This document shows positions 1-7,029 of a stretch of 36,754 nt of DNA, one piece after another. Source of the DNA: Oscillospiraceae bacterium (lineage in GTDB: Bacteria > Bacillota > Clostridia > UBA1381 > UBA9506). The notes under the pieces were generated by a model, which had not been told where the DNA came from, ran no database searches, and saw only the letters and a program-made list of their open reading frames with translations. The translations under genes were made by a program, and so were the position numbers. Each line of letters opens with the position of its first letter. The first letter of the stretch is position 1. Location of the stretch: the NCBI GenBank assembly GCA_015068555.1, contig SVKI01000013.1, positions 1-36,754 of the forward strand. Reading direction: 5' to 3'.

Positions 1-362
1 TTCCCCGCGGTATCAACGTAGTATCCCTTACACCAAAACTCGCGATTTCGGTAAGCAAACTTCATATTGCCCCACCTTTGAAATATAAGTAATGCGCTTT
101 TACCTTTCAAATATCCCATAAAACCCGAAACGCTCATTTTGGGCGGGATACAAACAAGCATATGAATGTGGTCTGGACATACTTCTCCTTCTACGATTTC
201 TACACCTTTCCATTGACATAATTGACGTAATATTTCCCTTATTTCTAAACGCTTTTCTTCGAAAAAAACTTTACGTCTGTATTTCGGTGCAAACACTATA
301 TGGTACTTGCAATCCCATTTTGTATGTGCTAAACTATTTGTGTCTATGGCTTCTTTTTTCAT
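1..362 (-). CDS. tnpA: IS200-type Y1 transposase TnpA, 3' end cut by window edge
   Basis: This is the single-strand DNA transposase of the IS200/IS605 family, which cuts and joins element ends through a tyrosine. About 120 residues are visible, starting at an ATG (360-362) with GGAGG eight bases upstream. The N-terminus runs through a segment typical of the family (WDCKYHIVFAPKYRR) and the histidine pair of the HUH metal site appears in PDHIHMLV near residue 65. The segment FWCKGYYVDT is near the visible end. The catalytic tyrosine helix normally lies about 10-20 residues further on, outside the window, so activity cannot be judged. The visible part is intact, with no frameshift or stop. Confidence 0.93.
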   Translation of the reverse strand, partial: MKKEAIDTNSLAHTKWDCKYHIVFAPKYRRKVFFEEKRLEIREILRQLCQWKGVEIVEGEVCPDHIHMLVCIPPKMSVSGFMGYLKGKSALLIFQRWGNMKFAYRNREFWCKGYYVDTAG

Positions 363-366
363 AGAT

Positions 367-432
367 AAATCCTCCAATGTGTTTTTATTTTCGACTGGCA
401 GGTCGCATTTATTATAACACATTGGAGGATTT
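367..432 (-). promoter_or_regulatory. Foldback leader of tnpA that can sequester its RBS
   Basis: A perfect 17-bp inverted repeat (367-383 and 416-432) flanks a 32-base loop. The downstream arm in mRNA sense contains the GGAGG ribosome binding site of tnpA, so pairing would hide it. The loop side of the upstream arm carries a -10 box TATAAT (411-416, minus), with TGAACA 17 bases upstream (434-439) as a weak -35. A transcript from this promoter would lack the upstream arm, whereas read-through from outside would contain both arms. Confidence 0.75.
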
Positions 433-456
433 TTGTTCATCGGTTAACCTTTTTAG

Positions 457-479
457 AACCACGCGACTATCGCGTGGTT
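457..479 (-). repeat. IS200-type left-end hairpin
   Basis: A perfect 10-bp stem (457-466 with 470-479) closes a 3-base loop. It stands at the outer side of the transposase leader, which is where the left-end recognition hairpin of IS200/IS605 elements lies. No T run follows on the minus strand, so it is less likely to be a terminator. Confidence 0.7.
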
Positions 480-494
480 TTCGTTATACAAAAA

Positions 495-517
495 AACCAT
501 CCGCAATGCGGATGGTT
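495..517 (-). terminator. Terminator of the G5/3D wall-protein gene
   Basis: A 10-bp GC-rich stem (495-504 with 508-517) with a 3-base loop is followed on the minus strand by seven T residues. It begins five bases after the stop codon of the upstream gene, and the insertion sequence begins directly behind it. Confidence 0.88.
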
Positions 518-522
518 CATGA

Positions 523-1578
523 TCACTCTAATACATATACCTTTGCCTGTCTTCTGCCAAACTGTCTGCATTCATATGCCGTGTTATAGAACAGGTCAAT
601 CTTATTACCTTTAATGGCACCTCCGGTATCACCGGCAATCGCATAGCCGTAAGACCAGGAGCCATCAACGGCTTCAATGTACAATTTGGTTCCCAAAGGA
701 ATCACACGCGGGTCAACAGCAATCACGCCGTAGGCCGGTTTCATACCGCTTGCTGTCTGACCGGCGTAGATACCGTTACTTGCAGGCGAAGCATCATAAG
801 CAGTTGCTGTACAGGTTATCACACGCGATGCATTTAATTCGCTGGGTGAATCAACCACAACCTTCATGCCGGGAATGGGGCCTTTGGCTTCCACGCCAAC
901 CTCAATAATCGTGTCGCAAGCATCCCACAACACCGTGTCTTCAAGCACTTCACGGCTCACTTCTTCACCGTTTCTAGTCACAACACGATATTTCAGTGAT
1001 CGGGCGCCGTTCCAGCCTTCTTCAATCACTTCTTCCTTACCAACAGGGAGATGAATCGTTTTGCGTGTAACGGTTTTTTTGAGAATCGGCTCTGATTTTG
1101 TTTCCTCAAACACATTCACACGGCAAATGTTAACCTCCATGCCTTCTGTCACTTCAGTATCTAAGGCCGGCTCAATTTCGTCTGTCTCGTTAAGCGTAAT
1201 GCCACGGTCTTTCAATGCTTCAGATAAAACCGTTTCACAACTGTAAATGGCTTCTGTTACACCACCATCAGTTAAAACGATTTTTGTACCGCGTTCAATC
1301 ACGATCCTGCTTTCATGTTGCGCAATCGCATCAAGCGATACAGAGATTCTGTCTCCCTGGCGCAAAACAATGCCCTGCTCGGCCAAAACCTCTTCCACAA
1401 ATATTCTGGCAGTTGTCACAACTTTTTCCTGACCGTTATCCACGATAGTAACTTCCTTTGGGATAACAAAACCAAGCATCAGCGCGCTGACTGAAGAAAC
1501 CAGAATAAAAAGACAAACAATAATCGTAATATGCTTTATAGAAATTGGCTTTTGACGCAGGCTTTCAATTAGCTTCAT
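523..1578 (-). CDS. YabE-like wall protein with DUF348, G5 and 3D domains
   Basis: This 351-residue protein belongs to the YabE/Rpf2-like family, thought to act on peptidoglycan outside the cell. An N-terminal membrane anchor or uncleaved signal spans about residues 18-36. Two DUF348 repeats follow (about 40-155), then a G5 domain (about 158-232), a presumed wall-binding module. The C-terminal 3D domain (about 255-350) has the three aspartates that name it, in AVDPRVIPLGT, AGDTGG and KIDLF, and resembles the MltA lytic transglycosylase core. The ATG has AAAGGA upstream. The gene is monocistronic, with its own promoter and terminator. The exact cleavage reaction is unproven for this subfamily. 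Confidence 0.9.
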   Translation of the reverse strand: MKLIESLRQKPISIKHITIIVCLFILVSSVSALMLGFVIPKEVTIVDNGQEKVVTTARIFVEEVLAEQGIVLRQGDRISVSLDAIAQHESRIVIERGTKIVLTDGGVTEAIYSCETVLSEALKDRGITLNETDEIEPALDTEVTEGMEVNICRVNVFEETKSEPILKKTVTRKTIHLPVGKEEVIEEGWNGARSLKYRVVTRNGEEVSREVLEDTVLWDACDTIIEVGVEAKGPIPGMKVVVDSPSELNASRVITCTATAYDASPASNGIYAGQTASGMKPAYGVIAVDPRVIPLGTKLYIEAVDGSWSYGYAIAGDTGGAIKGNKIDLFYNTAYECRQFGRRQAKVYVLE

Positions 1579-1650
1579 CTGTCCATCATTCCTTTCTCTA
1601 CCATTCTACGAAAAAATTTTACGAAATATAACAAAAAGTATAACGCATTT

Positions 1651-1667
1651 GTTACAAAATTGTTACG
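1651..1667 (-). promoter_or_regulatory. Possible WalR-like box downstream of the promoter
   Basis: On the minus strand CGTAAC and TGTAAC are separated by five bases, which matches the WalR pattern TGTWAH-N5-TGTWAH in all but one position. The site lies about 14-30 bases downstream of the predicted transcription start, a position that would suit repression. WalR commonly controls wall hydrolase genes, including 3D-domain ones, in Bacillota. The sequence is AT-rich, so chance occurrence is possible. Confidence 0.35.
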
Positions 1668-1687
1668 ATTTTCTTGACGCACGGACT

Positions 1688-1716
1688 ATTATAAAACATT
1701 TTTAGTCAAAAGTCAA
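1688..1716 (-). promoter_or_regulatory. Sigma-A-type promoter of the G5/3D gene
   Basis: On the minus strand TTGACT (1711-1716) and TATAAT (1688-1693) are 17 bases apart. This predicts a start near 1681 and a leader of about 100 bases. Confidence 0.82.
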
Positions 1717-1860
1717 ACTTTTTGTATTAAAAGAGCAGTTTTCATTAAATTTTATTCTCAATATTTTGTTACAAAAGTATTGTCAAAACCGCTCACCGTC
1801 TACTTTACACACAATAGTGGATAAATATACCATTTTTCTGTTTTTTTGCTGTACTTTTCG

Positions 1861-1890
1861 TTGACGAAAAGCAAATTTCTGTGATATAAT
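1861..1890 (+). promoter_or_regulatory. Sigma-A-type promoter of addB
   Basis: TTGACG (1861-1866) and TATAAT (1885-1890) are 18 bases apart. The predicted start is about 85 bases before the addB ATG. Confidence 0.78.
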
Positions 1891-1980
1891 GAGGTTATAA
1901 TTGACTTAAAAAGAGCCTTTTCTATGTTGTTTTTAAGTCTGTCAAAACAAATAAAACCGATATAAAAGGAGGGTAAAGAA

Positions 1981-4900
1981 ATGCCGCTGACATTACTTTT
2001 TGGTGAAGCCGGAACAGGCAAAAGCACCTATGAAATCGACCTGATGAAAAACCTACATGAAGGCGGTAAAAAAACCCTCATGATCGTGCCGGAACAGTTT
2101 GCACATTCGGCTGAAAATCGTTTGCTCGATGCCATTTCATACCTTTCGGATGAAATCTATGCAACTTCTTTTAACCGTCTGGCAAGCAAAGTGTTACACA
2201 AAAAAGGCGCGCTTAGAAACAGCATCTCTTCAACCGGTAAGTGCATGCTTTTATGTAAGGCCATTATGCAAAATAAGAAGAATTTAGTTTTATATAAAAA
2301 CGCTTCCCGCAAAATTGGTTTTACTGATGCTATGCTCTCCTTTATATCAGACTGCAAACGCTCAGAAATAACGCCCGAAGAACTATTGATTGAGGACGCC
2401 AAGGACCCTCTTTTTTCTTTAAAAATGCAGGAGCTTTCCTTATTATATAAGAGCTATCAGAGTTTGCTCGAAGCTGATTATACAGACGCCGAAGAGGCCG
2501 TTTCAAAACTGGCAAAAATGATTACCGAAGATTCTCTCTTTTCTGATTGGACTATTTTTATTGATGAATTCTTTTGCTTTACCAAGGCAGAATTATCGTG
2601 CATTCGCGCTCTGCTTGTATCGGGTGCTTCTGTCTATGTTGCGCTTGGTGCTGCCACAGAAAACGCCCGTGGCATATTTGAACCTGTTTCCAAAACTGCT
2701 GCTCAGCTAAAACGCGTGGCACAGGAGATTCCAAATGCTACATGTAACTCTGTCAACCTTTCAGCAAAGCATCGTTTTGCTAACTCCTTAGAATTGTCAC
2801 ATTTTGAAACAGAATACCATCACTACCCGCCTACATTATATAAGGAAGAAACTCATGATATAACACTATATATTGCGCCTGATCCGTATACCGAAATACA
2901 AGTTCTTGCATCCTCTATCCGTCGGGAAGTGGCTGAAAACAATTTGCATTACCGTGATATTGCCATCTTAGCCGGCGACTTTGAAACCTATCAGGATTTA
3001 ATCAAAACCGTTTTCCCCGTATATGATATACCAGTTTTTATTGATCGAAAGCGGTCGCTGCTTTCTCACTCCGTCATCGTGATGTTCTTCTCACTCTTCG
3101 ACCTCATCTCACACGGCATTGATACAGAGTCCTTGCTCTGCTATGCCAAGTGTGGCTATTGCGGATTGACTCGTGAAGAAGTGGATACACTCGAAAACTT
3201 TGCTCTTGCCGGTCGTTTAAAACGTCGGGATTGGCTGGACGATAAACGATTCTTTACCCAGGCAAAATCCATCTTTATGTCTCAGGAAGATTATGAGGAG
3301 GTTGATGCTGATAAAGCCCATGAGCTTATTTTGATACGCAACAAGGTTTTAGACCCCATCCTTCGTCTGCGTCAGAACCTTGCCAAAAGCCGTTTGGTTG
3401 CTGACCGTTCTGCTGCCATTTTCAATTTTTTTGAAGATATTCACCTGGCTGAGCAAATAGAAATGCAGATGCAAAAACTCACCGAGGCCGGTGAACATCA
3501 GCGTTCTGCAGAATACGGCGAAATATATACCTTGATTATCAATCTGTTAAATGAACTGGTTATTTGCTTAGGAAACGAAAAAATAGGCCTACGCCGCCTG
3601 ACGGATATTGTGTCTGCCGGCCTTTCGCAGTGCGAGGTTTCAACCATTCCGCCGACTGCCGATCAGGTGTTCTTAGGCGATGTTGGCCGTTCGCTGACAA
3701 AGAATGTTAAGCTTTTATACGTCATCGGCGCTGTTGACGGTACCTTTCCGCCCGCTTCTGGACCTGACCTGCTCGTAGGAGACAGCGAACGAATCCGCCT
3801 GGAACAGAACGGAATTACATTAGGACCTGACAGCAAACAACTGACTTTTCATAATCAATATGCCACATACAAGGCTCTGCACATCAGTACGCAAAAGGTG
3901 CATATCAGCTATCCTGTTGCCGATATGGAAGGTACAGGTTTACGCCCTTCTGCGTTGATTGGCCGATTGCACAAAATCTTTCCTGCCCTTTCTGTAACAG
4001 ATGACATTGCTGCACCTCCACCGCCGGAGCGCTTGATTGCAGGCAAACAATCCGGCTGGCAATATGTTTTAGAGCATTTTGACCACCCTGACGCTGATAC
4101 AGAAGGCTTATTAGAATACTTTAAAAATGATACGGAATATAAGCAGCGCTACCGTGCCGCCGCACGTTATACGGCCTATTCCAAGCAACCAGGACGCCTC
4201 TCGCGCAATTTAGCACACGACCTCTATGGCCATCGTATGCGCGGCAGTGTAACGCAATTTGAATCCTATGCCGCCTGTCCCTTTTCATACTTTTTGCGCT
4301 ATGGCTTAAAAGCACGCGAGCGCAAGATTTTGAAAGTGGAAGCACCGGACATCGGCAGTCTGATGCATACGCTGGTAGAGCTTGCCTCTCGCCGGATTGT
4401 AGAAGACGGTAAGCAGTTTGGTGCACTAGGCGCCGACTATATCAAAAAACTTTCCAATGAACTGGTCGACAAGCTCTTTGCCGATATGTTTATTAAACAC
4501 CTATATGAAGAAAACCGACTGCAAGCCTTAATCAAAAGACTCAAACGACAAACAGAAAAATTACTTACCATTATCGGTATTCACATCGCCCGCGGTCAGT
4601 TTGAGCCCTGTGATTTCGAAGTAGCCTTTGATGAAAACGGTGAGTGCAAGCCTGTGGTTATTGATTTGCCAAACGGCGATTCTGTCACCATTATCGGTCG
4701 CATTGACCGCATTGACACCCTACATCAAAACGCTTCGGTTTACATCAAGATTATTGACTATAAAACCGGCAGCAAAAGTTTTCGCCTAAGCGATGTATAT
4801 AACGGCCTTTCGCTCCAGCTTGCCGTTTATTTGATAGCCGCAACAGAGAGCGACCGATATAAAAATCAAGGTACACCGATGCCGGCCGGCATGTTTTACT

Positions 4901-5337
4901 TCCGCCTGCGCGACAAAAACCTAAGTGCGCAAACCACACAGGCGGAGGATGCTCTGCTGAAGCAGTTTAAAATGAGCGGTCTTGTGCTGAAAGATACAGA
5001 TATAATTCGTGCGATGGACACAGGATTACAAGGCTACTCTGCCATCCTGCCCGCCCGTATTTCGACAAAAGACCAAATTGTAGAAAAAGACGGCAGTTAT
5101 GCAACCGCCGAACAATTTAAACGGCTGAAAGCTCATGTACGCAAAACCGTTTCGGATATTGCACAGCAAATTTTAAGCGGCAACACGGCCATCCATCCTG
5201 TTGCCTGCAAAGAGGGATTGCCCTGCCGTTACTGTGTCTATCATCCCATTTGTAATTTTAACGCTGAATCTGACCCACATCACACGGCTCCGCCGCTTAA
5301 AGATGATGCTGTGTGGGCAGCGTTAGAAGAAATATGA
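1981..5337 (+). CDS. addB: AddB, ATP-dependent helicase/nuclease subunit B
   Basis: AddB is one half of the AddAB enzyme, the Gram-positive counterpart of RecBCD, which resects double-strand breaks for recombination. The 1118-residue length is typical. A P-loop, GEAGTGKST, sits at residues 8-16. Near the C-terminus the RecB-type nuclease motif IIDYKTG places catalytic Asp926 and Lys928. Four cysteines, Cys766 and then Cys1082, Cys1085 and Cys1091, match the C-x2-C-x5-C arrangement of the AddB iron-sulfur cluster. The start is firm, with AAAGGAGGG eight bases upstream. The partner addA usually follows directly, but here a terminator overlaps the addB stop codon and the next gene faces the other way. 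Confidence 0.96.
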   Translation: MPLTLLFGEAGTGKSTYEIDLMKNLHEGGKKTLMIVPEQFAHSAENRLLDAISYLSDEIYATSFNRLASKVLHKKGALRNSISSTGKCMLLCKAIMQNKKNLVLYKNASRKIGFTDAMLSFISDCKRSEITPEELLIEDAKDPLFSLKMQELSLLYKSYQSLLEADYTDAEEAVSKLAKMITEDSLFSDWTIFIDEFFCFTKAELSCIRALLVSGASVYVALGAATENARGIFEPVSKTAAQLKRVAQEIPNATCNSVNLSAKHRFANSLELSHFETEYHHYPPTLYKEETHDITLYIAPDPYTEIQVLASSIRREVAENNLHYRDIAILAGDFETYQDLIKTVFPVYDIPVFIDRKRSLLSHSVIVMFFSLFDLISHGIDTESLLCYAKCGYCGLTREEVDTLENFALAGRLKRRDWLDDKRFFTQAKSIFMSQEDYEEVDADKAHELILIRNKVLDPILRLRQNLAKSRLVADRSAAIFNFFEDIHLAEQIEMQMQKLTEAGEHQRSAEYGEIYTLIINLLNELVICLGNEKIGLRRLTDIVSAGLSQCEVSTIPPTADQVFLGDVGRSLTKNVKLLYVIGAVDGTFPPASGPDLLVGDSERIRLEQNGITLGPDSKQLTFHNQYATYKALHISTQKVHISYPVADMEGTGLRPSALIGRLHKIFPALSVTDDIAAPPPPERLIAGKQSGWQYVLEHFDHPDADTEGLLEYFKNDTEYKQRYRAAARYTAYSKQPGRLSRNLAHDLYGHRMRGSVTQFESYAACPFSYFLRYGLKARERKILKVEAPDIGSLMHTLVELASRRIVEDGKQFGALGADYIKKLSNELVDKLFADMFIKHLYEENRLQALIKRLKRQTEKLLTIIGIHIARGQFEPCDFEVAFDENGECKPVVIDLPNGDSVTIIGRIDRIDTLHQNASVYIKIIDYKTGSKSFRLSDVYNGLSLQLAVYLIAATESDRYKNQGTPMPAGMFYFRLRDKNLSAQTTQAEDALLKQFKMSGLVLKDTDIIRAMDTGLQGYSAILPARISTKDQIVEKDGSYATAEQFKRLKAHVRKTVSDIAQQILSGNTAIHPVACKEGLPCRYCVYHPICNFNAESDPHHTAPPLKDDAVWAALEEI

Positions 5338-5378
5338 AAAGAGGCTGTAGCAAAATGCTACAGCCTCTTTTCATATTT
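5330..5378. terminator. Bidirectional terminator between addB and the ECF gene
   Basis: A perfect 23-bp stem (5330-5352 with 5356-5378) has a 3-base loop. A-rich and T-rich flanks make it functional in both directions. It overlaps the addB stop codon and ends at the last base before the stop of the convergent gene. It belongs to a hairpin family with core GAGGCTGTAGCA that recurs in this window. Confidence 0.9.
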
Positions 5379-5379
5379 T

Positions 5380-5970
5380 CTACTGTTTTTTTCTGAATGT
5401 GAGTAACCTCACCACTAAAGGACTCAATAAAAGATTCGTTCCCAACTCAAAAAGAAAGTTAAAACCAACCAATACAATCAGCATATACTTCCATACATTT
5501 TGAAATCCCAGACCTTGCCCCCAAACGGCCAGTGTATCCATAAAGAAAACGATACAGCCAAGCAAGAAAACACCTGTGTTAACTACGGGACAAACAAAAG
5601 CTGCTGCCAAAACGGCCACATATTCCTTATGGCATAGCTTTAGCACGCCGCGATACACAAGTCCGGCGCAAAGTCCGCAAAGGGTTCCCTTTGCAATAAC
5701 TGTTAGAATCGTTCCCGGAACATGAACAGCTAAGAACGGAGCTGCATCTCCACTTAGCAATACGACCAATGAAAACACAAAACCTAGCCAGCCACCTACA
5801 CCAACCCCGCAGGTTGCTGCACCAATGACAATTGGAATCAGCACCAAAGAAATAGAAAACTGACCAAACTTAATAAACGCCCCGGCCATTTGTAACAAAA
5901 TGACCAGTGCCGTCAGCACGGCCCCTAAGGTTAAGGTTTTCGTAGAGATGTTTTTTCTTTTTGTTTGCAT
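5380..5970 (-). CDS. ECF transporter S-component, probably for pantothenate
   Basis: This 196-residue membrane protein looks like the substrate-binding S-component of an energy-coupling factor vitamin transporter. About five or six hydrophobic segments are visible, after a short positive N-terminus (MQTKRKN). The start at 5970 is preferred because AAGGAGG lies seven bases upstream; an upstream in-frame ATG at 6030 has no such site. It follows coaX by 81 bases on the same strand and no terminator lies between them. Because CoaX phosphorylates pantothenate, a PanT-like role is the best guess. The shared energizing module (EcfA, EcfA', EcfT) is not in the window. Substrate assignment is inference from context. 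Confidence 0.78.
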   Translation of the reverse strand: MQTKRKNISTKTLTLGAVLTALVILLQMAGAFIKFGQFSISLVLIPIVIGAATCGVGVGGWLGFVFSLVVLLSGDAAPFLAVHVPGTILTVIAKGTLCGLCAGLVYRGVLKLCHKEYVAVLAAAFVCPVVNTGVFLLGCIVFFMDTLAVWGQGLGFQNVWKYMLIVLVGFNFLFELGTNLLLSPLVVRLLTFRKKQ

Positions 5971-6051
5971 AAAAAATTCCTCCTTGCTGTCGTCCGAACT
6001 TTTTCGGTACAACGCAAAATTATATATCATCCCTATAGGGTAGATATCCGG

Positions 6052-6816
6052 TCATGCATTTTTCTTATACAAAATATTTAAACCCATTAATACCAAATCG
6101 TTATCAAGGGTAATCTCATGCTTACAATGGGTTAAAATCGTCGAAGCCAGGCCCCCGGTTGCATACACCTTAAGCGGTTCACCAAAAGCTTCGTTATAGC
6201 GGTCAATCATGCCGTCAATCATGCTGGCATTGCCAAAAACAACGCCTGAGCGCATGCAATCAATGGTATTTTTGCCAACAACCGATTTCGGAGCCTCCAA
6301 ACTGATTTGCGGAAGCTGCGCTGTACCGCTTGACAGCGCCTTTAAACCGATATTAACACCCGGAATAATGGAAGCGCCGCAAAATGCGCCGTTTTGATCC
6401 ATCAACATAATCTTTGTGGCCGTTCCCATATCAATAATGAGTGACGGACTCCCATAAATATGATGTGTGGCTACGCAAGCACAGATTAAATCCGCACCGA
6501 CAGAAGCCGGATTGTCACAATGGATGTTAATGCCCGTTTTAATACCGGGACCCACCAAGAGCGCCTCCACGCCATAAACCATTTTGATTGCCCGTTTCAT
6601 CACCGTGTTAAGAGGTGGCACGACAGATGCAATGATAGCACCTTTGACAATGGTTTTCTCAACCCCGTGAAGCCTTAAAATGCTGCCGATTTTTGTAGCA
6701 TATTCATCCTCTGTTTTAGAAGAATTTGTCGCTATGCGTGCCACAAAGGCAAGCGTATTATCCTGAAATCCACCTAAAACGATGTTCGTATTTCCAATAT
6801 CAATCGCAAGGATCAT
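6052..6816 (-). CDS. coaX: Type III pantothenate kinase CoaX
   Basis: CoaX phosphorylates pantothenate with ATP in the first step of coenzyme A synthesis. The 254-residue length is typical. The N-terminal phosphate-binding motif is DIGNTN at residues 6-11. The second conserved segment, LIIDMGTATK, and the GADL segment before it belong to the substrate pocket of the acetate/sugar kinase fold. The third ATP-binding element appears as ATGGLAS near residue 218. The ATG has GGGGTG upstream. It has a near-perfect promoter and is followed by the ECF membrane gene. Confidence 0.95.
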   Translation of the reverse strand: MILAIDIGNTNIVLGGFQDNTLAFVARIATNSSKTEDEYATKIGSILRLHGVEKTIVKGAIIASVVPPLNTVMKRAIKMVYGVEALLVGPGIKTGINIHCDNPASVGADLICACVATHHIYGSPSLIIDMGTATKIMLMDQNGAFCGASIIPGVNIGLKALSSGTAQLPQISLEAPKSVVGKNTIDCMRSGVVFGNASMIDGMIDRYNEAFGEPLKVYATGGLASTILTHCKHEITLDNDLVLMGLNILYKKNA

Positions 6817-6867
6817 TCGGTCACACCCCTTAACGCATCTGCTTAAAAAGCTGGAATAACGGAAAAT

Positions 6868-6896
6868 ATTATAGCACGGTTTCCTCGATTTGTCAA
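6868..6896 (-). promoter_or_regulatory. Consensus promoter of coaX
   Basis: On the minus strand TTGACA (6891-6896) and TATAAT (6868-6873) are exactly 17 bases apart, a full match to the sigma-A consensus. Confidence 0.92.
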
Positions 6897-6920
6897 ACTG
6901 CTTTCAAATTCAAAACAAAC

Positions 6921-6949
6921 TTTACAGGCTATCTGTAAAAACCTGTAAA
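6921..6949. promoter_or_regulatory. Operator-like repeats upstream of pfkB
   Basis: TTTACAG (6921-6927) faces CTGTAAA (6933-6939) around five bases, and a second copy CCTGTAAA follows (6942-6949). The outer pair TTTACAGG and CCTGTAAA is an 8-bp inverted repeat. The group ends seven bases before the pfkB -35 box and lies between two divergent promoters. It could bind a regulator of either operon; no regulator gene is adjacent. Confidence 0.4.
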
Positions 6950-6955
6950 ATAGTC

Positions 6956-6984
6956 TTGCATTTGGTGAATTTGGGGTGTATAAT
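6956..6984 (+). promoter_or_regulatory. Promoter of the pfkB-mtlD operon
   Basis: TTGCAT (6956-6961) and TATAAT (6979-6984) are 17 bases apart. The predicted leader is about 40 bases long. Confidence 0.8.
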
Positions 6985-7029
6985 ATAAGGTAAGAGTAAT
7001 TTTGAAAAAAATTTTTTGGAGGAATCAAT

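Larger units (their letters stand above)
1..481 (-). mobile_element. IS200/IS605-type insertion sequence, left part
   Basis: The element is read on the minus strand and enters from the window edge, so its right end is not visible. It contains a Y1-type transposase gene, its leader, and a 10-bp hairpin with a 3-base loop (457-479), which is the kind of subterminal hairpin these transposases recognise at the left end. The exact outer boundary cannot be fixed: it lies close to 481, just beyond the hairpin, next to the terminator of the wall-protein gene. There are no terminal inverted repeats or target duplication, as expected for this family. Whether a tnpB gene follows cannot be seen. Confidence 0.85.
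1579..1980. other. Divergent intergenic region with two outward promoters
   Basis: This 402-base gap separates the G5/3D gene (minus) from addB (plus). It holds one promoter for each, a WalR-like box and AT-rich sequence that includes two copies of the near-palindrome TTTGTTACAAAA (about 1648 and 1765). I see no RNA gene, small gene or recognisable riboswitch here. Confidence 0.7.

Noticed and set aside
377-589. Plus-strand 70-codon frame across the IS leader and the wall-gene terminator
   Set aside because: It crosses two hairpins, has no ribosome binding site and overlaps features read on the other strand.
1579-1688. Riboswitch such as a c-di-AMP type before the wall gene
   Set aside because: The leader is about 100 bases, very AT-rich and lacks the conserved cores.
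4121-4426. Minus-strand 101-codon frame inside addB
   Set aside because: It is antisense to a well-supported coding region and shows no recognisable family or ribosome binding site.
6031-6040. Palindrome CCCTATAGGG between coaX and the ECF gene
   Set aside because: It is only ten bases with no loop and may be chance; it is too short to call a hairpin or an operator.
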